NCBI GenBank assembly: GCA_001805465.1
Contig: MHGH01000021.1
Coordinates: 1,433 to 6,442, forward strand
Origin: Omnitrophica WOR_2 bacterium RBG_13_41_10
Lineage (GTDB): Bacteria > Omnitrophota > Gorgyraeia > Gygaellales > Profunditerraquicolaceae
Length of the DNA stretch: 5,010 nucleotides
Direction of reading: 5' to 3'
A model generated the notes under the pieces. The model was not told the DNA's origin and searched no databases. It worked only from the letters and a program-made list of their open reading frames with translations. Below, one piece after another: positions 4,996 through 5,010 of this stretch. A program made the translations under genes and the position numbers. Positions within the stretch are counted from its first letter, which is position 1; each line of letters opens with the position of its first letter.

Positions 4996-5010
4996 TTAAA
5001 TAAGCCTGCC

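Overview
This window comes from an AT-rich bacterial genome (roughly 40% G+C by eye) with a two-membrane envelope. Two genes encode short lipoproteins with clean lipoboxes, and every gene I can support is on the minus strand. The gene content (a LeuT-type transporter with a tiny partner, a DUF3568 lipoprotein, and a patatin carrying regulatory domains) reminds me of uncultured lineages such as Omnitrophota, or of deltaproteobacteria. That placement is from memory and is low confidence.

Layout in transcription order, from high to low coordinates. (1) 4995-2977 encodes a 672-residue protein that joins a cyclic-nucleotide-binding-type domain, a MinD/ParA-like P-loop domain and a patatin phospholipase domain. 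(2) Thirteen bases later, 2963-2523 encodes a 146-residue lipoprotein. (3) After a spacer with a short palindrome, a possible promoter and a strong inverted repeat, 2406-2173 encodes a 77-residue protein of unknown function, perhaps PC4-like; its start is set by a near-perfect Shine-Dalgarno. (4) The spacer 1968-2172 holds a good sigma-70-type promoter and a leader of about 134 nt with several competing hairpins. (5) 1967-399 encodes a complete LeuT-like sodium:amino-acid symporter. (6) Overlapping its stop codon is a 34-codon, TTG-started, single-helix protein (402-298), which looks like the MetS-type small subunit of such transporters and is easy to miss. (7) Overlapping that stop in turn is a DUF3568-type lipoprotein gene (301 down to the window edge, incomplete).

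There appear to be two transcription units. The first carries the patatin fusion and its lipoprotein, perhaps with the 77-residue protein. The second, driven from the promoter near 2108-2136, carries transporter, small subunit and lipoprotein, translationally coupled by stop/start overlaps. The two lipoproteins share an N-terminus and a similar core pattern and may be distant paralogues, one in each unit. No tRNA, rRNA, CRISPR array, insertion sequence or convincing rho-independent terminator was seen.
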